A model generated the notes under the pieces. The model ran no database searches and was not told the DNA's origin. It saw only the letters and a list, made by a program, of their open reading frames with translations. From contig NZ_CP011102.1 of NCBI RefSeq assembly GCF_003534205.1, forward strand, positions 1,872,036 through 1,936,035: a DNA stretch of 64,000 nucleotides, written 5' to 3'. Made by a program: the position numbers and the translations under genes. Source of the DNA: Listeria weihenstephanensis (GTDB lineage: Bacteria > Bacillota > Bacilli > Lactobacillales > Listeriaceae). Positions 10,849 to 20,762 of the stretch are shown one piece after another. How positions within the stretch are numbered: the stretch's first letter is position 1; every line of letters begins with the position of its first letter.

Positions 10849-11811
10849 CTACTTCAACTTTCCTTCATACGCTTTAATGATTTCCGCAACAAGCGGGTGA
10901 CGCACAACATCAAAATGTTCAAAATAGACAAAACCGATATTTTTCACATCACGCAAAACCGACTCAGCATTGACAAGCCCACTCGTTGCACCTTTTGGCA
11001 AATCAATTTGCGTCGTATCGCCGTTGACAATCATTTTCGATTCAAATCCAAGCCGCGTTAAAAACATTTTCATCTGCGCGACCGTCGTATTTTGCGCTTC
11101 ATCAAGAATAACGAATGCATTATCGAGTGTCCTCCCACGCATATAAGCAAGAGGTGCGATCTCAATAACCCCACGATCCATCAAACGAGTTGTATGCTCT
11201 ACGCCAAAAATATCGTACAAAGCATCATAAACCGGGCGTAAATATGGGTCGACCTTCTCTTTCAAATCCCCAGGTAAAAAACCTAGACTCTCGCCAGCCT
11301 CGACAGCCGGACGCGTCAAAATGATCTTGTTCACCGTCCCTTTTTTCCAAGCCTCTACAGCCTTCACGACCGCAAGATACGTTTTCCCAGTTCCAGCAGG
11401 ACCGATTCCAAAAACAATATCAAATTTATTAATCGTGCGCACATATTTGCGCTGACCAAACGTTTTCGGACGAATCATCTTTCCCTTTGCATTCACCGTT
11501 ATTTCTTCATCATAGAGACTAGCAAAATACTCAACAGTCCCATTTTGCTCCATTTTTATAGCTTGTGTCACATCTCGTTCATCCACATGTATATCTTTTA
11601 AAATAACACTGACTAGCGCTTCCAAAACTGCAGCTACATGCGCCTCATCAACTTCCGTTCCTTGTATTGTTATCGTCTCTCCGCGAGTGATGATCTGTAC
11701 TTGGAAAGCGTCTTCGATTAATTTAATGTGTGCATCATTATTTCCAAACAGTTCCCTAGCGTCAAACCCGTCCGCAAGTGTCATCTTTTTATTTTCATGG
11801 TCTGTTGGCAT
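10849..11811 (-). CDS. phoH: PhoH family P-loop ATPase/RNA helicase-like protein
   Basis: PhoH-type ATPase, 320 residues, of uncertain cellular role; the context with ybeY and era points to rRNA or RNA metabolism. It has an N-terminal KH-like region. The Walker A motif GPAGTGKT is at residues 137-144, and FVILDEAQN is the Walker B motif. First gene of phoH-pgpH-ybeY-dgkA-cdd-era. A short palindrome overlaps its likely -10 region (11841-11867). Confidence 0.93.
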   Translation of the reverse strand: MPTDHENKKMTLADGFDARELFGNNDAHIKLIEDAFQVQIITRGETITIQGTEVDEAHVAAVLEALVSVILKDIHVDERDVTQAIKMEQNGTVEYFASLYDEEITVNAKGKMIRPKTFGQRKYVRTINKFDIVFGIGPAGTGKTYLAVVKAVEAWKKGTVNKIILTRPAVEAGESLGFLPGDLKEKVDPYLRPVYDALYDIFGVEHTTRLMDRGVIEIAPLAYMRGRTLDNAFVILDEAQNTTVAQMKMFLTRLGFESKMIVNGDTTQIDLPKGATSGLVNAESVLRDVKNIGFVYFEHFDVVRHPLVAEIIKAYEGKLK

Positions 11812-11928
11812 CCAAATAACCCCTTCACTCTAAAATTAACTTCGTGTGTGACTATATTATACACGAAAGCGCGGGATTTGGGTATTATTCGGCGCAACAA
11901 GAGCCATTTAATGGATATGTAGCGTATC

Positions 11929-11956
11929 AAAAAAAGAGCCAGCGAACTGACTCTTT
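11929..11956 (-). terminator. Terminator downstream of rpsU-yqeY
   Basis: Minus-strand AAGAGTCAG-TTCG-CTGGCTCTT with a stable tetraloop, followed by a T run. Confidence 0.9.
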
Positions 11957-11966
11957 TGATTTTGTT

Positions 11967-12413
11967 TTATGAAAGATATTGTTTCACGAATTTATTGACT
12001 GCATTTCCGTCTGCTTTACCTTTTACTTTAGGCATAACAGCGGTCATCACTTTGCCAAAATCGGCTGGAGATGTTGCACCAACTTCTTCGATCGTAACTT
12101 TTACAATTTCAGCGATTTCTTCCTCAGAAAGTTGTTTTGGCAAATACGCCTCCACAATCACAATCTCATCTTGTAACTTCTCGACAAGGTCAGCTCGATC
12201 TGCCTTTTCGAATTCGTTTAGAGAGTCGCGACGTTGTTTCATTTCGCGGGAAAGAATGGTCACTTCGTCGTCAGGAGATAGATCATCTGTACCTAGACGA
12301 ATGGCTTCATTTTGCAAAGCCGCTTTTAACATGCGGATAACGGAAAGCTTTTCTTTCTCTTTCGCGCGCATCGCTTGCTTCATATCCTCATTCAGTTGGT
12401 CAAGGAGACTCAT
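11967..12413 (-). CDS. yqeY: YqeY/GatB-like tRNA amidotransferase-associated protein
   Basis: 148 residues of the YqeY family, related to the tRNA-binding tail of GatB and GatE, with a helical N-terminal domain and a C-terminal YqeY domain ([14 protein letters not shown] and [12 protein letters not shown]). Precise function is not known; tRNA binding is inferred. It is co-transcribed with rpsU, starting 20 bases after it, and ends at a strong terminator. Confidence 0.93.
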   Translation of the reverse strand: MSLLDQLNEDMKQAMRAKEKEKLSVIRMLKAALQNEAIRLGTDDLSPDDEVTILSREMKQRRDSLNEFEKADRADLVEKLQDEIVIVEAYLPKQLSEEEIAEIVKVTIEEVGATSPADFGKVMTAVMPKVKGKADGNAVNKFVKQYLS

Positions 12414-12433
12414 GCTTTACTTCGTCCCTTCGA

Positions 12434-12607
12434 TTAGAATTTGCGTTTTCTTGCTGCTTCTGATTTCTTTTTACGTTTTACGCTTGGTTTTTCATAAAAT
12501 TCGCGCTTTCTAACTTCTTGCATTGTACCTGTTTTGGAAACAGTACGTTTAAAGCGACGAAGAGCATCTTCAAGCGATTCGTTTTTACGAACTACTGTTT
12601 TTGACAT
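12434..12607 (-). CDS. rpsU: 30S ribosomal protein S21
   Basis: 57 residues beginning [18 protein letters not shown] and ending SEAARKRKF, the canonical Arg/Lys-rich S21. A GGAGGGAGGG ribosome site precedes the ATG. It has its own near-consensus promoter at 12735-12763, then yqeY downstream. The leader between promoter and ATG is about 120 bases and may be structured. Confidence 0.97.
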   Translation of the reverse strand: MSKTVVRKNESLEDALRRFKRTVSKTGTMQEVRKREFYEKPSVKRKKKSEAARKRKF

Positions 12608-12734
12608 CTCTCTTTCCCTCCCTCCGACACTTAAATGGACAAGGATGCCCTAAGCTATTTGGAAACCTCGCACAAGACTAGCCTGTGAATGAGTCCAAAG
12701 TAATGCACATACTATTTGCATTCACTCACTAAAA

Positions 12735-12763
12735 ATTATAAACCAATCCTTGAGGCGAGTCAA
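12735..12763 (-). promoter_or_regulatory. Strong sigma-A promoter of rpsU-yqeY
   Basis: Minus-strand TTGACT (12758-12763), 17-base spacer, TATAAT (12735-12740). Confidence 0.85.
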
Positions 12764-12822
12764 TATGCAATCGTTAACTTTTGCCGATTTATTTTTCAGT
12801 TTGTTAACAATCTTCTTTTCCT

Positions 12823-13575
12823 TTACCCATTTTTAGCAAGTTCAAACGCATAAGATGCCGCTGCTAAAAAATAAAACGGTGCTGTTTCCGTTCGCAAAAT
12901 TCGTGGACCCAGCCCTACTTTAAGCGCATGATGAGCTTCTAGTTTAGCAATTTCTTCCGCGTCAAAACCGCCTTCTGGACCAAAGATAGCGAGTACCGAT
13001 TGGTCTTTTTCCATCGTGCCAAAAAGTGTGGCTAAAGCAGCCGTTTCACCCTCTTTAGCGCTTTCTTCATAGGCAACCACGACATAATCGTACGCGGCCG
13101 ACTTTTCGAGCAAGGCCGCAAACGTATCCAGATGCTCAAAATCAGGAATAAAACTCCGATGAGACTGTTCAGCGGCTTCCATTGCGATTTTTTCTAAACG
13201 CTCTGTCTTCTTCTTCGCTTTTTTACCGTCCCATTTGGAAATCGAACGTTTCGCTGGGAAAGACAAGAAATGCTTGGCGCCAAGTTCCGTTCCTTTTTGC
13301 GTGATCAGTTCTAATTTATCACCTTTTGGCAAACCGCTCGCAATCGTGATTTCAACAGGAAGCTCTGAAGACGCCTCCAGCCATGATATCACATTGAGTC
13401 GTACAAAATCTTCGCCAAGCTCACTAATCGCCGCTACCGCTGTTCTCTCGTCTGGTGTGACAAGATAGACTTCATCCTCGAGCTTCATTCGCATCACACG
13501 TGTTATATGATGAAAATTATCCCCAGTAATCACGGCCGTCTCTGCTTTTATCTCATCCACAAAATAACGTTGCAT
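12823..13575 (-). CDS. rsmE: 16S rRNA (uracil-1498 N3)-methyltransferase
   Basis: SPOUT-class methyltransferase modifying U1498 of 16S rRNA. 250 residues: an N-terminal PUA-like domain starting MQRYFVDE, then the trefoil-knot domain with IFGPEGGFDAEE and LGPRILRTETAP. It lies two bases downstream of prmA, in the order dnaJ-prmA-rsmE known from Bacillales. Confidence 0.96.
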   Translation of the reverse strand: MQRYFVDEIKAETAVITGDNFHHITRVMRMKLEDEVYLVTPDERTAVAAISELGEDFVRLNVISWLEASSELPVEITIASGLPKGDKLELITQKGTELGAKHFLSFPAKRSISKWDGKKAKKKTERLEKIAMEAAEQSHRSFIPDFEHLDTFAALLEKSAAYDYVVVAYEESAKEGETAALATLFGTMEKDQSVLAIFGPEGGFDAEEIAKLEAHHALKVGLGPRILRTETAPFYFLAAASYAFELAKNG

Positions 13576-13577
13576 CC

Positions 13578-14519
13578 TTATTCACCTCGCTTGGCGTAGA
13601 TTGCTACCCAATCCGTAATTTGCTCCTCGTGATAGACCGCTAATCCAGCTTTCGTTAACGCTTCAATCACCATTTCGCGTTTTGGTTCAATAATTCCTGA
13701 CGCGATAAAAATACCATTTGGTTTTAGCGCCGCGTGTACGTCTTCCGGGAACAACACGATTACTTCCGCCAAAATATTCGCTACGATCACGTCTGCTTTT
13801 TGATCGATGCCTTTTAGTAAGTCGTTCTGCTGAATTGTCACGATCTTTTCGCAATGATTCTGCGCAATATTTTCTCTCGCCGCGCGAACCGCTACTTCAT
13901 CAAGGTCCGTTGCCAAGACACTTTTAGCACCAAGTTTTGCGCTGGCAATACTCAGCACGCCAGAACCCGTCCCGACATCAATCACTTCATCGCCTGGTTT
14001 CACGATTTTCTCAAGAGCCTGCACACATAATTGCGTTGTCGGATGCGTCCCTGTGCCAAACGCCATACCTGGATCAAGCTCGATAATCATCTCGTCTTCC
14101 GTTTCTGGGGTGTAGTCTTCCCATGTTGGTACCACTGTAATCCGATCCGTAATTTTAACAGGATGATAGTATTTTTTCCAAGCCGTCGCCCATTCTTCAT
14201 CATTCACTTCATTGACCTGAAAAGTTAAGTCGCCAAGCGGTATATCAAACTCGACCAAACCACGAATACGCGCTTCGATCTCCGGAACCATCTTTAGAAA
14301 GTCCTCCGTCGTTAAAAAGTAAGCTTTAATAATAACGCCTTCTTCAGGATAGTCTGCTGCTTGCAAATCATAAATCTCACCAAAACGATCCTCATGTTCA
14401 CGCGTCAAATCAGCAGAATCCTCGATCGAAACACCGCTTGCCCCCGAATCATTCAAAGCATATGTAATCGGCTCTACCGCCTCATTTACAGAGTGAATCT
14501 CAATCTCTGACCATTTCAT
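13578..14519 (-). CDS. prmA: Ribosomal protein L11 methyltransferase
   Basis: SAM-dependent trimethylation of ribosomal protein L11. 313 residues: a substrate-binding N-terminal domain and a Rossmann domain with [16 protein letters not shown] (motif I) and VANILAEVI. It follows dnaJ with a hairpin in the 70-base gap and is tightly coupled to rsmE. Confidence 0.96.
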   Translation of the reverse strand: MKWSEIEIHSVNEAVEPITYALNDSGASGVSIEDSADLTREHEDRFGEIYDLQAADYPEEGVIIKAYFLTTEDFLKMVPEIEARIRGLVEFDIPLGDLTFQVNEVNDEEWATAWKKYYHPVKITDRITVVPTWEDYTPETEDEMIIELDPGMAFGTGTHPTTQLCVQALEKIVKPGDEVIDVGTGSGVLSIASAKLGAKSVLATDLDEVAVRAARENIAQNHCEKIVTIQQNDLLKGIDQKADVIVANILAEVIVLFPEDVHAALKPNGIFIASGIIEPKREMVIEALTKAGLAVYHEEQITDWVAIYAKRGE

Positions 14520-14537
14520 TTTTAATTCCCTCCAAAT

Positions 14538-14580
14538 AAAAGGCTCAGTATTACTGAAAACGCAATACCTGAGCCTTTTT
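14538..14580 (-). terminator. Hairpin terminator after dnaJ
   Basis: AAAGGCTCAG pairs with CTGAGCCTTT, with T/A runs on both sides. prmA and rsmE may be expressed by read-through. Confidence 0.7.
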
Positions 14581-14588
14581 CATCTATT

Positions 14589-15716
14589 TTATCCTTTAAA
14601 AGCTCTTCTCATTTTATCAAAGAAACCTTCACTGTTTTCATCTACTTTATCACCTGTTGTTGTCGCGAAATCACGGAGAATTTCTTTTTGTTTCTCGTCC
14701 AGTTTTTTCGGAACGATAATCTTAACCACGACATGCTGGTCGCCCGTTCCGTTACCACGAAGATGCGGAACACCTTTGTTTCTTAAACGGAAAGTCGTAC
14801 CAGTTTGAGTGCCAGCAGGAATTTTCAAGCGGATTTTACCATGAACGGTTGGGACATCAATCTCGTCACCAAGGGCTGCTTGAACGAACGTGATTGGAAC
14901 TTCCACATAGATATCGTTACCTTCTCGTTCAAAGAATTCATCACGTGTTACGGAGAATACAACATAAAGATCGCCGTTTGGTCCTCCATTAACGCCGCCT
15001 TCACCTTCACCAGCAACGCGCATTTGCTGTCCATCATCCACACCAGCAGGTACTTTAAGTTTGATTTTTTTCTTCTTCGTTACGCGACCTGAACCATGAC
15101 ATGTGTCGCATTTTTCTTTGATTTCTTTACCCGTACCATGACAATATTGGCACGTACGTTTATTGACAATCCGACCGAATGGCGTATTTTGCTCAACGTT
15201 AATCGAACCTTTCCCATCACAGTGCGAACATTTTTCTGGATGCGTTCCAGGTTTTGCACCGCTGCCGTCACACGTATCGCAGGCTTCTTCACGAGGAATT
15301 TCGATTTCAGCTTCTTTACCAAAAATCGCTTCCTTGAATTTCAAGCGCATCGTGTATTGCAGGTCGCTACCTTGACGCGGGGCATTTGGATCTTGACGAG
15401 CCGAACCACCGCCTCCGAAGAACGTATCGAAAATATCTTCAAAACCACCGAATCCTTGGCTGCTATATCCACCGCCGCCTCCACCAAAACCTTGATTTGG
15501 GTCAACATGTCCGTATTGGTCGTATTGTGCGCGTTTAGATTCATCGCTTAGTGTTTCGTAGGCTTCAGATATTTCTTTAAATTTCGCGTCAGCGCCAGCA
15601 TCTTTATTGATATCCGGATGAAATTGCTTCGATAATTTACGATATGCTTTTTTTATCTCATCTGCTGAGGCGCTTTTGGAAATGCCAAGCACTTCATAAT
15701 AGTCACGTTTAGCCAT
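14589..15716 (-). CDS. dnaJ: Chaperone protein DnaJ (Hsp40)
   Basis: Co-chaperone that delivers substrates to DnaK and stimulates its ATPase. I start at [11 protein letters not shown], which has AAGGAG upstream, giving 375 residues; a longer frame exists upstream without support. The J domain carries FHPDIN. A Gly/Phe-rich stretch, four CxxCxGxG zinc repeats ([32 protein letters not shown]) and the C-terminal substrate domains follow in order. Confidence 0.97.
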   Translation of the reverse strand: MAKRDYYEVLGISKSASADEIKKAYRKLSKQFHPDINKDAGADAKFKEISEAYETLSDESKRAQYDQYGHVDPNQGFGGGGGGYSSQGFGGFEDIFDTFFGGGGSARQDPNAPRQGSDLQYTMRLKFKEAIFGKEAEIEIPREEACDTCDGSGAKPGTHPEKCSHCDGKGSINVEQNTPFGRIVNKRTCQYCHGTGKEIKEKCDTCHGSGRVTKKKKIKLKVPAGVDDGQQMRVAGEGEGGVNGGPNGDLYVVFSVTRDEFFEREGNDIYVEVPITFVQAALGDEIDVPTVHGKIRLKIPAGTQTGTTFRLRNKGVPHLRGNGTGDQHVVVKIIVPKKLDEKQKEILRDFATTTGDKVDENSEGFFDKMRRAFKG

Positions 15717-15807
15717 TTTTTGCGTCTCACTCCTTGTCCTTCTCGTATTTCTCTTAACGTATTGTAACACATGTTTTCTCAAAATTAAACAACATACCAA
15801 GAGAAAA

Positions 15808-15832
15808 AGCCAAAGCCAGCTCGACTTTGACT
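15808..15832 (-). terminator. Hairpin between dnaK and dnaJ
   Basis: A ten-pair stem with two G-U pairs on the minus strand, then TTTTTCTCTT. It probably attenuates transcription between dnaK and dnaJ, lowering the DnaJ:DnaK ratio. Confidence 0.65.
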
Positions 15833-15857
15833 CTTTTCCCCTGCTATTTTTTAGCGC

Positions 15858-17699
15858 TTATTTTTTCTCAGCGTCATCGTCGTTTACTTCTTCAAATTCA
15901 GCGTCTACAACATCGTCGTTTGCTGCGCCAGCTTCAGGGTTTTCGCCTTGTGCTGCTTGTTGTTCTGCCGCTGCTTGCTCATAAAGTTTTACAGAGAGAG
16001 CTTGAACAATTTCATTTAACGCGTCTGTTTTTTCTTTGATAGCCTCGAAATCTTCGCCTTTAAGCGCTTCTGACAACTCATCGCGAGCCGCTTCTGCTTT
16101 TTTCACTTCTTCTTCGTCTACTTTGCCTTCTAGTTCTTTCAATGTTTTATCAACAGTGAACACTAATTGATCCGCATTGTTGCGAAGTTCTGCGTTTTCT
16201 TTGTTTTTCTTATCTTCTTCTGCATTTAATTCTGCATCTTTCACCATTTTTTCAATCTCTTCGTCTGTTAAGCCTGAAGAAGATTTGATTACGATGTTTT
16301 GTTCTTTACCAGTTCCAAGATCTTTCGCGCGAACTGTTACAATACCATTTTTATCGATATCAAAAGAAACTTCGATTTGCGGAATGCCACGTGGTGCTGG
16401 TGGCAAATCTGTTAATTGGAAACGACCAAGCGTTTTGTTATCTTTTGACATTGGACGCTCACCTTGCAATACGTGAATATCTACTGCTGGTTGATTGTCA
16501 GCCGCTGTCGAGAATGTTTGTGATTTCGATGTTGGAATCGTTGTGTTACGTTCGATAAGTGGAGTCATCACGCCACCCATTGTTTCAATTCCTAGAGAAA
16601 GTGGAGTTACGTCTAGAAGTACAACGTCTTTCACGTCACCAGTGATTACGCCACCTTGGATTGCAGCACCCATCGCTACAACTTCATCTGGGTTAACACC
16701 TTTATGCGGCTCTTTGCCTAATTCTTTTTTGATTGCTTCTTGCACAGCTGGGATACGAGTTGATCCACCAACTAAGATAACTTCGTCGATATCTTTAGCC
16801 GATAGTCCCGCATCTTTCAACGCTTGACGAGTTGGAGCAATTGTGCGGTCTACTAAATCGTGTGTTAACTCATCAAATTTAGCACGAGTAAGTGTTACTT
16901 CTAAGTGAAGTGGACCAGCTTCTCCAGCTGTGATAAATGGTAGAGAGATTTGCGTGCTTGTCACACCAGAAAGATCTTTTTTCGCTTTTTCAGCAGCGTC
17001 TTTCAAGCGTTGTAATGCCATTTTATCTTGCGCAAGGTCGATACCGTTGTCGCGTTTAAATTCAGCAACTAGGAAATCAATAATTTTTTGGTCAAAGTCA
17101 TCCCCACCAAGCAAGTTATCGCCGGCTGTTGAGTGAACTTCGAATACGCCATCGCCAAGTTCTAGAATAGATACGTCAAAAGTACCGCCACCTAGGTCAA
17201 AAACAAGGATCGTTTGGTCTTTGTCTGTTTTGTCCATACCGTAAGCAAGTGCTGCTGCTGTAGGTTCGTTGATGATACGTTCTACTTCAAGTCCTGCAAT
17301 TTTACCAGCGTCTTTTGTTGCTTGACGTTGTGCATCATTGAAATAAGCTGGTACTGTAATAACCGCTTTATCAACTTTTTCACCAAGGTAATCTTCTGCG
17401 TAGCCTTTAAGGTATTGCAAGATGATAGCGCTGATTTCTTGTGGTGAATAGTCTTTATCTTCCACTGTTTCTTTGTAATCTGTACCCATGTGGCGTTTGA
17501 TCGATGCTACCGTGTTTGGGTTTGTAATCGCTGCACGTTTTGCAACTTCCCCAACTTGACGTTCGCCGTTTTTGAAGCCGACAACAGATGGTGTTGTACG
17601 CGCACCCTCTGGATTTGGAATGATTTTTGCTTCTCCGCCTTCTAATACTGCCACCGCAGAGTTTGTAGTTCCTAAGTCAATACCGATAATTTTACTCAT
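15858..17699 (-). CDS. dnaK: Chaperone protein DnaK (Hsp70)
   Basis: ATP-driven Hsp70. 613 residues starting [18 protein letters not shown]. The nucleotide-binding domain carries [11 protein letters not shown] and the interdomain linker [16 protein letters not shown] substrate domain and an acidic tail ending in [11 protein letters not shown] follow. Third gene of hrcA-grpE-dnaK-dnaJ and heat-inducible through CIRCE upstream of hrcA. Confidence 0.98.
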   Translation of the reverse strand: MSKIIGIDLGTTNSAVAVLEGGEAKIIPNPEGARTTPSVVGFKNGERQVGEVAKRAAITNPNTVASIKRHMGTDYKETVEDKDYSPQEISAIILQYLKGYAEDYLGEKVDKAVITVPAYFNDAQRQATKDAGKIAGLEVERIINEPTAAALAYGMDKTDKDQTILVFDLGGGTFDVSILELGDGVFEVHSTAGDNLLGGDDFDQKIIDFLVAEFKRDNGIDLAQDKMALQRLKDAAEKAKKDLSGVTSTQISLPFITAGEAGPLHLEVTLTRAKFDELTHDLVDRTIAPTRQALKDAGLSAKDIDEVILVGGSTRIPAVQEAIKKELGKEPHKGVNPDEVVAMGAAIQGGVITGDVKDVVLLDVTPLSLGIETMGGVMTPLIERNTTIPTSKSQTFSTAADNQPAVDIHVLQGERPMSKDNKTLGRFQLTDLPPAPRGIPQIEVSFDIDKNGIVTVRAKDLGTGKEQNIVIKSSSGLTDEEIEKMVKDAELNAEEDKKNKENAELRNNADQLVFTVDKTLKELEGKVDEEEVKKAEAARDELSEALKGEDFEAIKEKTDALNEIVQALSVKLYEQAAAEQQAAQGENPEAGAANDDVVDAEFEEVNDDDAEKK

Positions 17700-17758
17700 A
17701 ATAATATTCCTCCTATTGTTACCAACCGCCTCAACAGCAATCGGATTCTCGTTTTATT

Positions 17759-18349
17759 TTATTGGTTTACTTTTACCATCGATGGGCGGATAACGCGATC
17801 TTTCAGCTTGTACCCTCTTTGCAGCTCCATCGTGATTTCATTGCTTTCTTTTGTTTCATCATTATCTTGCATTACCGCTTGATGGAAATTCGGGTCAAAT
17901 TGCTCGCCGAGTGCGGGAATTACTTCCAAACCTTCCTTTTCAAGCGCCGTCATGATCTGGCCATACACCATTTTCATACCGGTTAAAAGTGCTTCCATTT
18001 GCTCTGAGTCACTTTCAGTATCCAATGCTTTCTGGAAACCATCAAGCGCCGGCAGTAACTCTTCGGCAATGCTTTGCGAACGGTATTTCTGATTCGCCGT
18101 ACGCTCCGCTATATTACGTTTTTTTACATTCTCAAAATCGGCTTGCAAGCGCAAGTAACGATCCTCAGATGCTTCTAATTTGTTTTCAATTTCTAGCAAA
18201 CGTTTCTCAACTTCTGTCAACGTGACATCCTCGTTCTCCACGTTTTCATTGTGAACTTCCATCTCTTCTTCCACTGCGTTCAATTCTTCTGCTGCTTCTT
18301 TTTCGATTTCTTGTTCTACTTTTTCTTTTTTGTTTTTTTGCTCAGACAC
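17759..18349 (-). CDS. grpE: Nucleotide exchange factor GrpE
   Basis: Releases ADP from DnaK. I prefer the GTG start giving [11 protein letters not shown] (196 residues), because GAGGTG sits the right distance before it; a frame-extending GTG at 18358 overlaps that site. A long acidic coiled-coil N-terminus is followed by the beta-domain with [14 protein letters not shown] and FDPNFHQAV. It starts just after hrcA. Confidence 0.96.
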   Translation of the reverse strand: MSEQKNKKEKVEQEIEKEAAEELNAVEEEMEVHNENVENEDVTLTEVEKRLLEIENKLEASEDRYLRLQADFENVKKRNIAERTANQKYRSQSIAEELLPALDGFQKALDTESDSEQMEALLTGMKMVYGQIMTALEKEGLEVIPALGEQFDPNFHQAVMQDNDETKESNEITMELQRGYKLKDRVIRPSMVKVNQ

Positions 18350-18363
18350 GTTTGTCACCTCTT

Positions 18364-19401
18364 CTATTTTTGATTATCATGATAAAGCTTTGTTAAAACG
18401 GTAGTCAAATCCCGACTGACGAGATCAACTAAACCTATCATGCGATCGTACTCCATTCGGGTCGGACCTAGAAGGACAATGCCTCCTACATGCTCATTCG
18501 CGATACTGTACGTCGCAGTAATAATACTACAATTGTCCATCAAATGATTATTGATTTCCGTACCGATTTTCACATTTAGACCTTTTGGAAGATCAGAAAA
18601 GAGCTGATACACATCCTTTTCCTGATCCATCAATCTTAGTAACTCACGAACTTTTTCAAAATCATGAAACTCAGGTTGGTTCAAAATATTCGTTTTTCCA
18701 CCAAAATATACTTTTTCTTTGCTGATTTGCTGAAATGATTCTTTCAAAACCGAAAGCATCAACTCGTGATTCACAACATTGGTGCGAAGTAAATCTGCGA
18801 CCTCTGCTGGAATCTTAGCATTCATTTGATCCAAAGGAAGTCCCACCAAACGCTCATTCAAAATATTAACGACTCGCTCCATGTCACTCGGCGTCATCGT
18901 TTCAGGGATACTCACCACATGATTATCAATATGCCCTTGATCGGTGATTAGAATTAGCATCGCTTGATTTCGATTTATTGGTACAAATCGGAATCCGCTC
19001 AATCGATTTTGTTTCGACGCTGGGCCAAGTAAAATCGATGTATAATTCGTCAAATCCGATAACATAAAGGCTGATTTCTGGATAAGTTGCTCCATTTCAA
19101 AGTAAGTCTCCGAAAAAAGCGACTGAATCGACATGATATCTTTCTTATCCAACTTGTGCGGTTCGAGTAAATAATCCACATAAAAACGATAGCCTTTCTC
19201 AGAAGGAATACGTCCAGATGAAGAATGCGTCTTTTCAATAAAGCCATGTTCTTCTAAAACGCTCATCTCATTGCGGATCGTCGCTGAGCTAAATGGTAAG
19301 TTATTCTCCTTCAGCAAATTCTTGGATCCAACTGGTTGCACAGTCTCGATGAAATGGTCGATAATGGCACGAAAGATCAACAATTGCCTTTCCGTTAACA
19401 T
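18364..19401 (-). CDS. hrcA: Heat-inducible transcription repressor HrcA
   Basis: Repressor of class I heat-shock genes that binds CIRCE and is kept active by GroE in other bacteria. 345 residues: an N-terminal winged helix ([17 protein letters not shown], then [16 protein letters not shown]) and a dimerisation/insert region. First gene of its own operon, with CIRCE 17 bases before its start, so it is autoregulated. Confidence 0.97.
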   Translation of the reverse strand: MLTERQLLIFRAIIDHFIETVQPVGSKNLLKENNLPFSSATIRNEMSVLEEHGFIEKTHSSSGRIPSEKGYRFYVDYLLEPHKLDKKDIMSIQSLFSETYFEMEQLIQKSAFMLSDLTNYTSILLGPASKQNRLSGFRFVPINRNQAMLILITDQGHIDNHVVSIPETMTPSDMERVVNILNERLVGLPLDQMNAKIPAEVADLLRTNVVNHELMLSVLKESFQQISKEKVYFGGKTNILNQPEFHDFEKVRELLRLMDQEKDVYQLFSDLPKGLNVKIGTEINNHLMDNCSIITATYSIANEHVGGIVLLGPTRMEYDRMIGLVDLVSRDLTTVLTKLYHDNQK

Positions 19402-19417
19402 AATCTATCACCTCTTT

Positions 19418-19444
19418 TTAGCACTCGATAGGTTTAAGTGCTAA
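19418..19444. promoter_or_regulatory. CIRCE operator upstream of hrcA
   Basis: TTAGCACTC, a nine-base spacer and AAGTGCTAA. It matches the CIRCE consensus with one change (A for G at the start of the right arm) and lies between the promoter and hrcA. Confidence 0.95.
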
Positions 19445-19455
19445 ATACAATTATA

Positions 19456-19484
19456 AATTTACCATTATGGTCGCCAACTGTCAA
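19456..19484 (-). promoter_or_regulatory. Promoter of the hrcA-grpE-dnaK-dnaJ operon
   Basis: Minus-strand TTGACA (19479-19484), 17-base spacer, TAAATT (19456-19461). Transcription would start just upstream of, or in, CIRCE. Confidence 0.75.
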
Positions 19485-19537
19485 CAAAAAACACTCGATT
19501 TCAGACTAAAGTAGTAATTAGCTGAAACCAAGCGTTC

Positions 19538-20665
19538 TTATAAAAACTCTTGAAAAACATTATTCCCTAAAAAACGCCCTCTTCGCGTTAAACGGACACT
19601 TTCTGATGTTGATTCCAACCAGCCTTTTTCGATTGTCTTATCAATCGCGTGTCCAAATGTTATATCCAGTTCTTGTCCAAATTTATTTTTAAAATGCATT
19701 TTATCCACACCAGCAACTTTGCGCAAACCAAGAAACATCTCTTCTTCCATTTTTTCTTTCATGGTTAATTCCTTTTGCTGAAAAAGCGGAAGTTCGTTAT
19801 TTTCTAGCGGTTGCATGTATTTTTTGATGGGGCCGTAGTTCGAATAACGTGTTTCGCCAATATAACCATGTGCGCCTGCACCAAAACCATAATAATGCTC
19901 GTTGCTCCAATACACAATATTATGACGGCTTTCATAACCAGGTTTTGCAAAATTACTAATCTCATACTGTTTACGGCCATGTTTTTCCATCGTCGTCATC
20001 AACATTTCATACATGTTCGCCTCAGCATCTTCACCTGGAAGCATCAGTTTTCCTTTTTGCATTAGATTATAGAAAATCGTTTTCGGCTCGATAATTAAGG
20101 AATAGGCAGAGTAATGTGGCAAATCAAGGTCAAGTGCCTTCGTCAGTGTATCCTCAAAATCCGCTTCCGTTTGACCTGGCAAACTAAAAATAAGATCGAT
20201 ACTAACGTTCTCAAAACCTACTTGCTTAGCATTATTTACAGATTGATAAACATCGTCCACCGTATGAATACGCCCTATTTTTTTTAAGAGCTCATTATTA
20301 AAACTTTGGACTCCCATACTCAAACGATTAACACCGTGGTCCTTCATCACTTGCAGTTTACTGATCGTTAAATCTCCAGGATTCGCTTCAAAACTAAATT
20401 CAGCGTCTTCTGTCATTGGAAAAATGCGCTGTACCGCCGAACACAACTTAGCCAGTTGTTGCTCGGTAAGCGTCGTCGGAGTCCCACCACCCACAAAAAC
20501 CGTCTCAACCGGCTCCATTGTATGCTTGCTTGTCACCATTTCCATTTCTTTAATTAATAAATCCACATATTCATCCACTGGTTGCCCTTCTAAAAAAACT
20601 TTATTAAAATCGCAGTAATAACAAATATGCTCGCAAAAAGGAATGTGAATATATACAGCCGTCAT
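19538..20665 (-). CDS. hemW: Radical SAM heme chaperone HemW (formerly HemN-like)
   Basis: 375-residue radical SAM protein. The cluster motif HIPFCEHICYYC places cysteines at residues 11, 15 and 18. The family is often misnamed oxygen-independent coproporphyrinogen oxidase; HemW binds heme and is thought to insert it into respiratory enzymes. It lies between lepA and hrcA as in Bacillus. FVGGGTPTTL and SFEANPG are conserved family motifs. Confidence 0.94.
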   Translation of the reverse strand: MTAVYIHIPFCEHICYYCDFNKVFLEGQPVDEYVDLLIKEMEMVTSKHTMEPVETVFVGGGTPTTLTEQQLAKLCSAVQRIFPMTEDAEFSFEANPGDLTISKLQVMKDHGVNRLSMGVQSFNNELLKKIGRIHTVDDVYQSVNNAKQVGFENVSIDLIFSLPGQTEADFEDTLTKALDLDLPHYSAYSLIIEPKTIFYNLMQKGKLMLPGEDAEANMYEMLMTTMEKHGRKQYEISNFAKPGYESRHNIVYWSNEHYYGFGAGAHGYIGETRYSNYGPIKKYMQPLENNELPLFQQKELTMKEKMEEEMFLGLRKVAGVDKMHFKNKFGQELDITFGHAIDKTIEKGWLESTSESVRLTRRGRFLGNNVFQEFL

Positions 20666-20690
20666 CTTGATACACCCTCTTCATTAAGGA

Positions 20691-20755
20691 GAAAAAGCGA
20701 ACTTGTCTCGCTCACATTTTTTGCAAAAGTGAACAAGATAAAATCGCTTTTTTCG
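20691..20755 (-). terminator. Terminator between lepA and hemW
   Basis: A long interrupted stem (AAAGCGA ... TCGCTTT with an inner CTTGTTCACTTT/TGTGAGCGAGACAAG pairing) ends in TTTTTCTCC on the minus strand. Confidence 0.65.
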
Positions 20756-20762
20756 CCATTTC

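Noticed and set aside
15080-15551. Open frames on both strands inside dnaJ
   Set aside because: Caused by the repetitive zinc-finger and Gly-rich coding sequence; no start signals and no recognisable protein.
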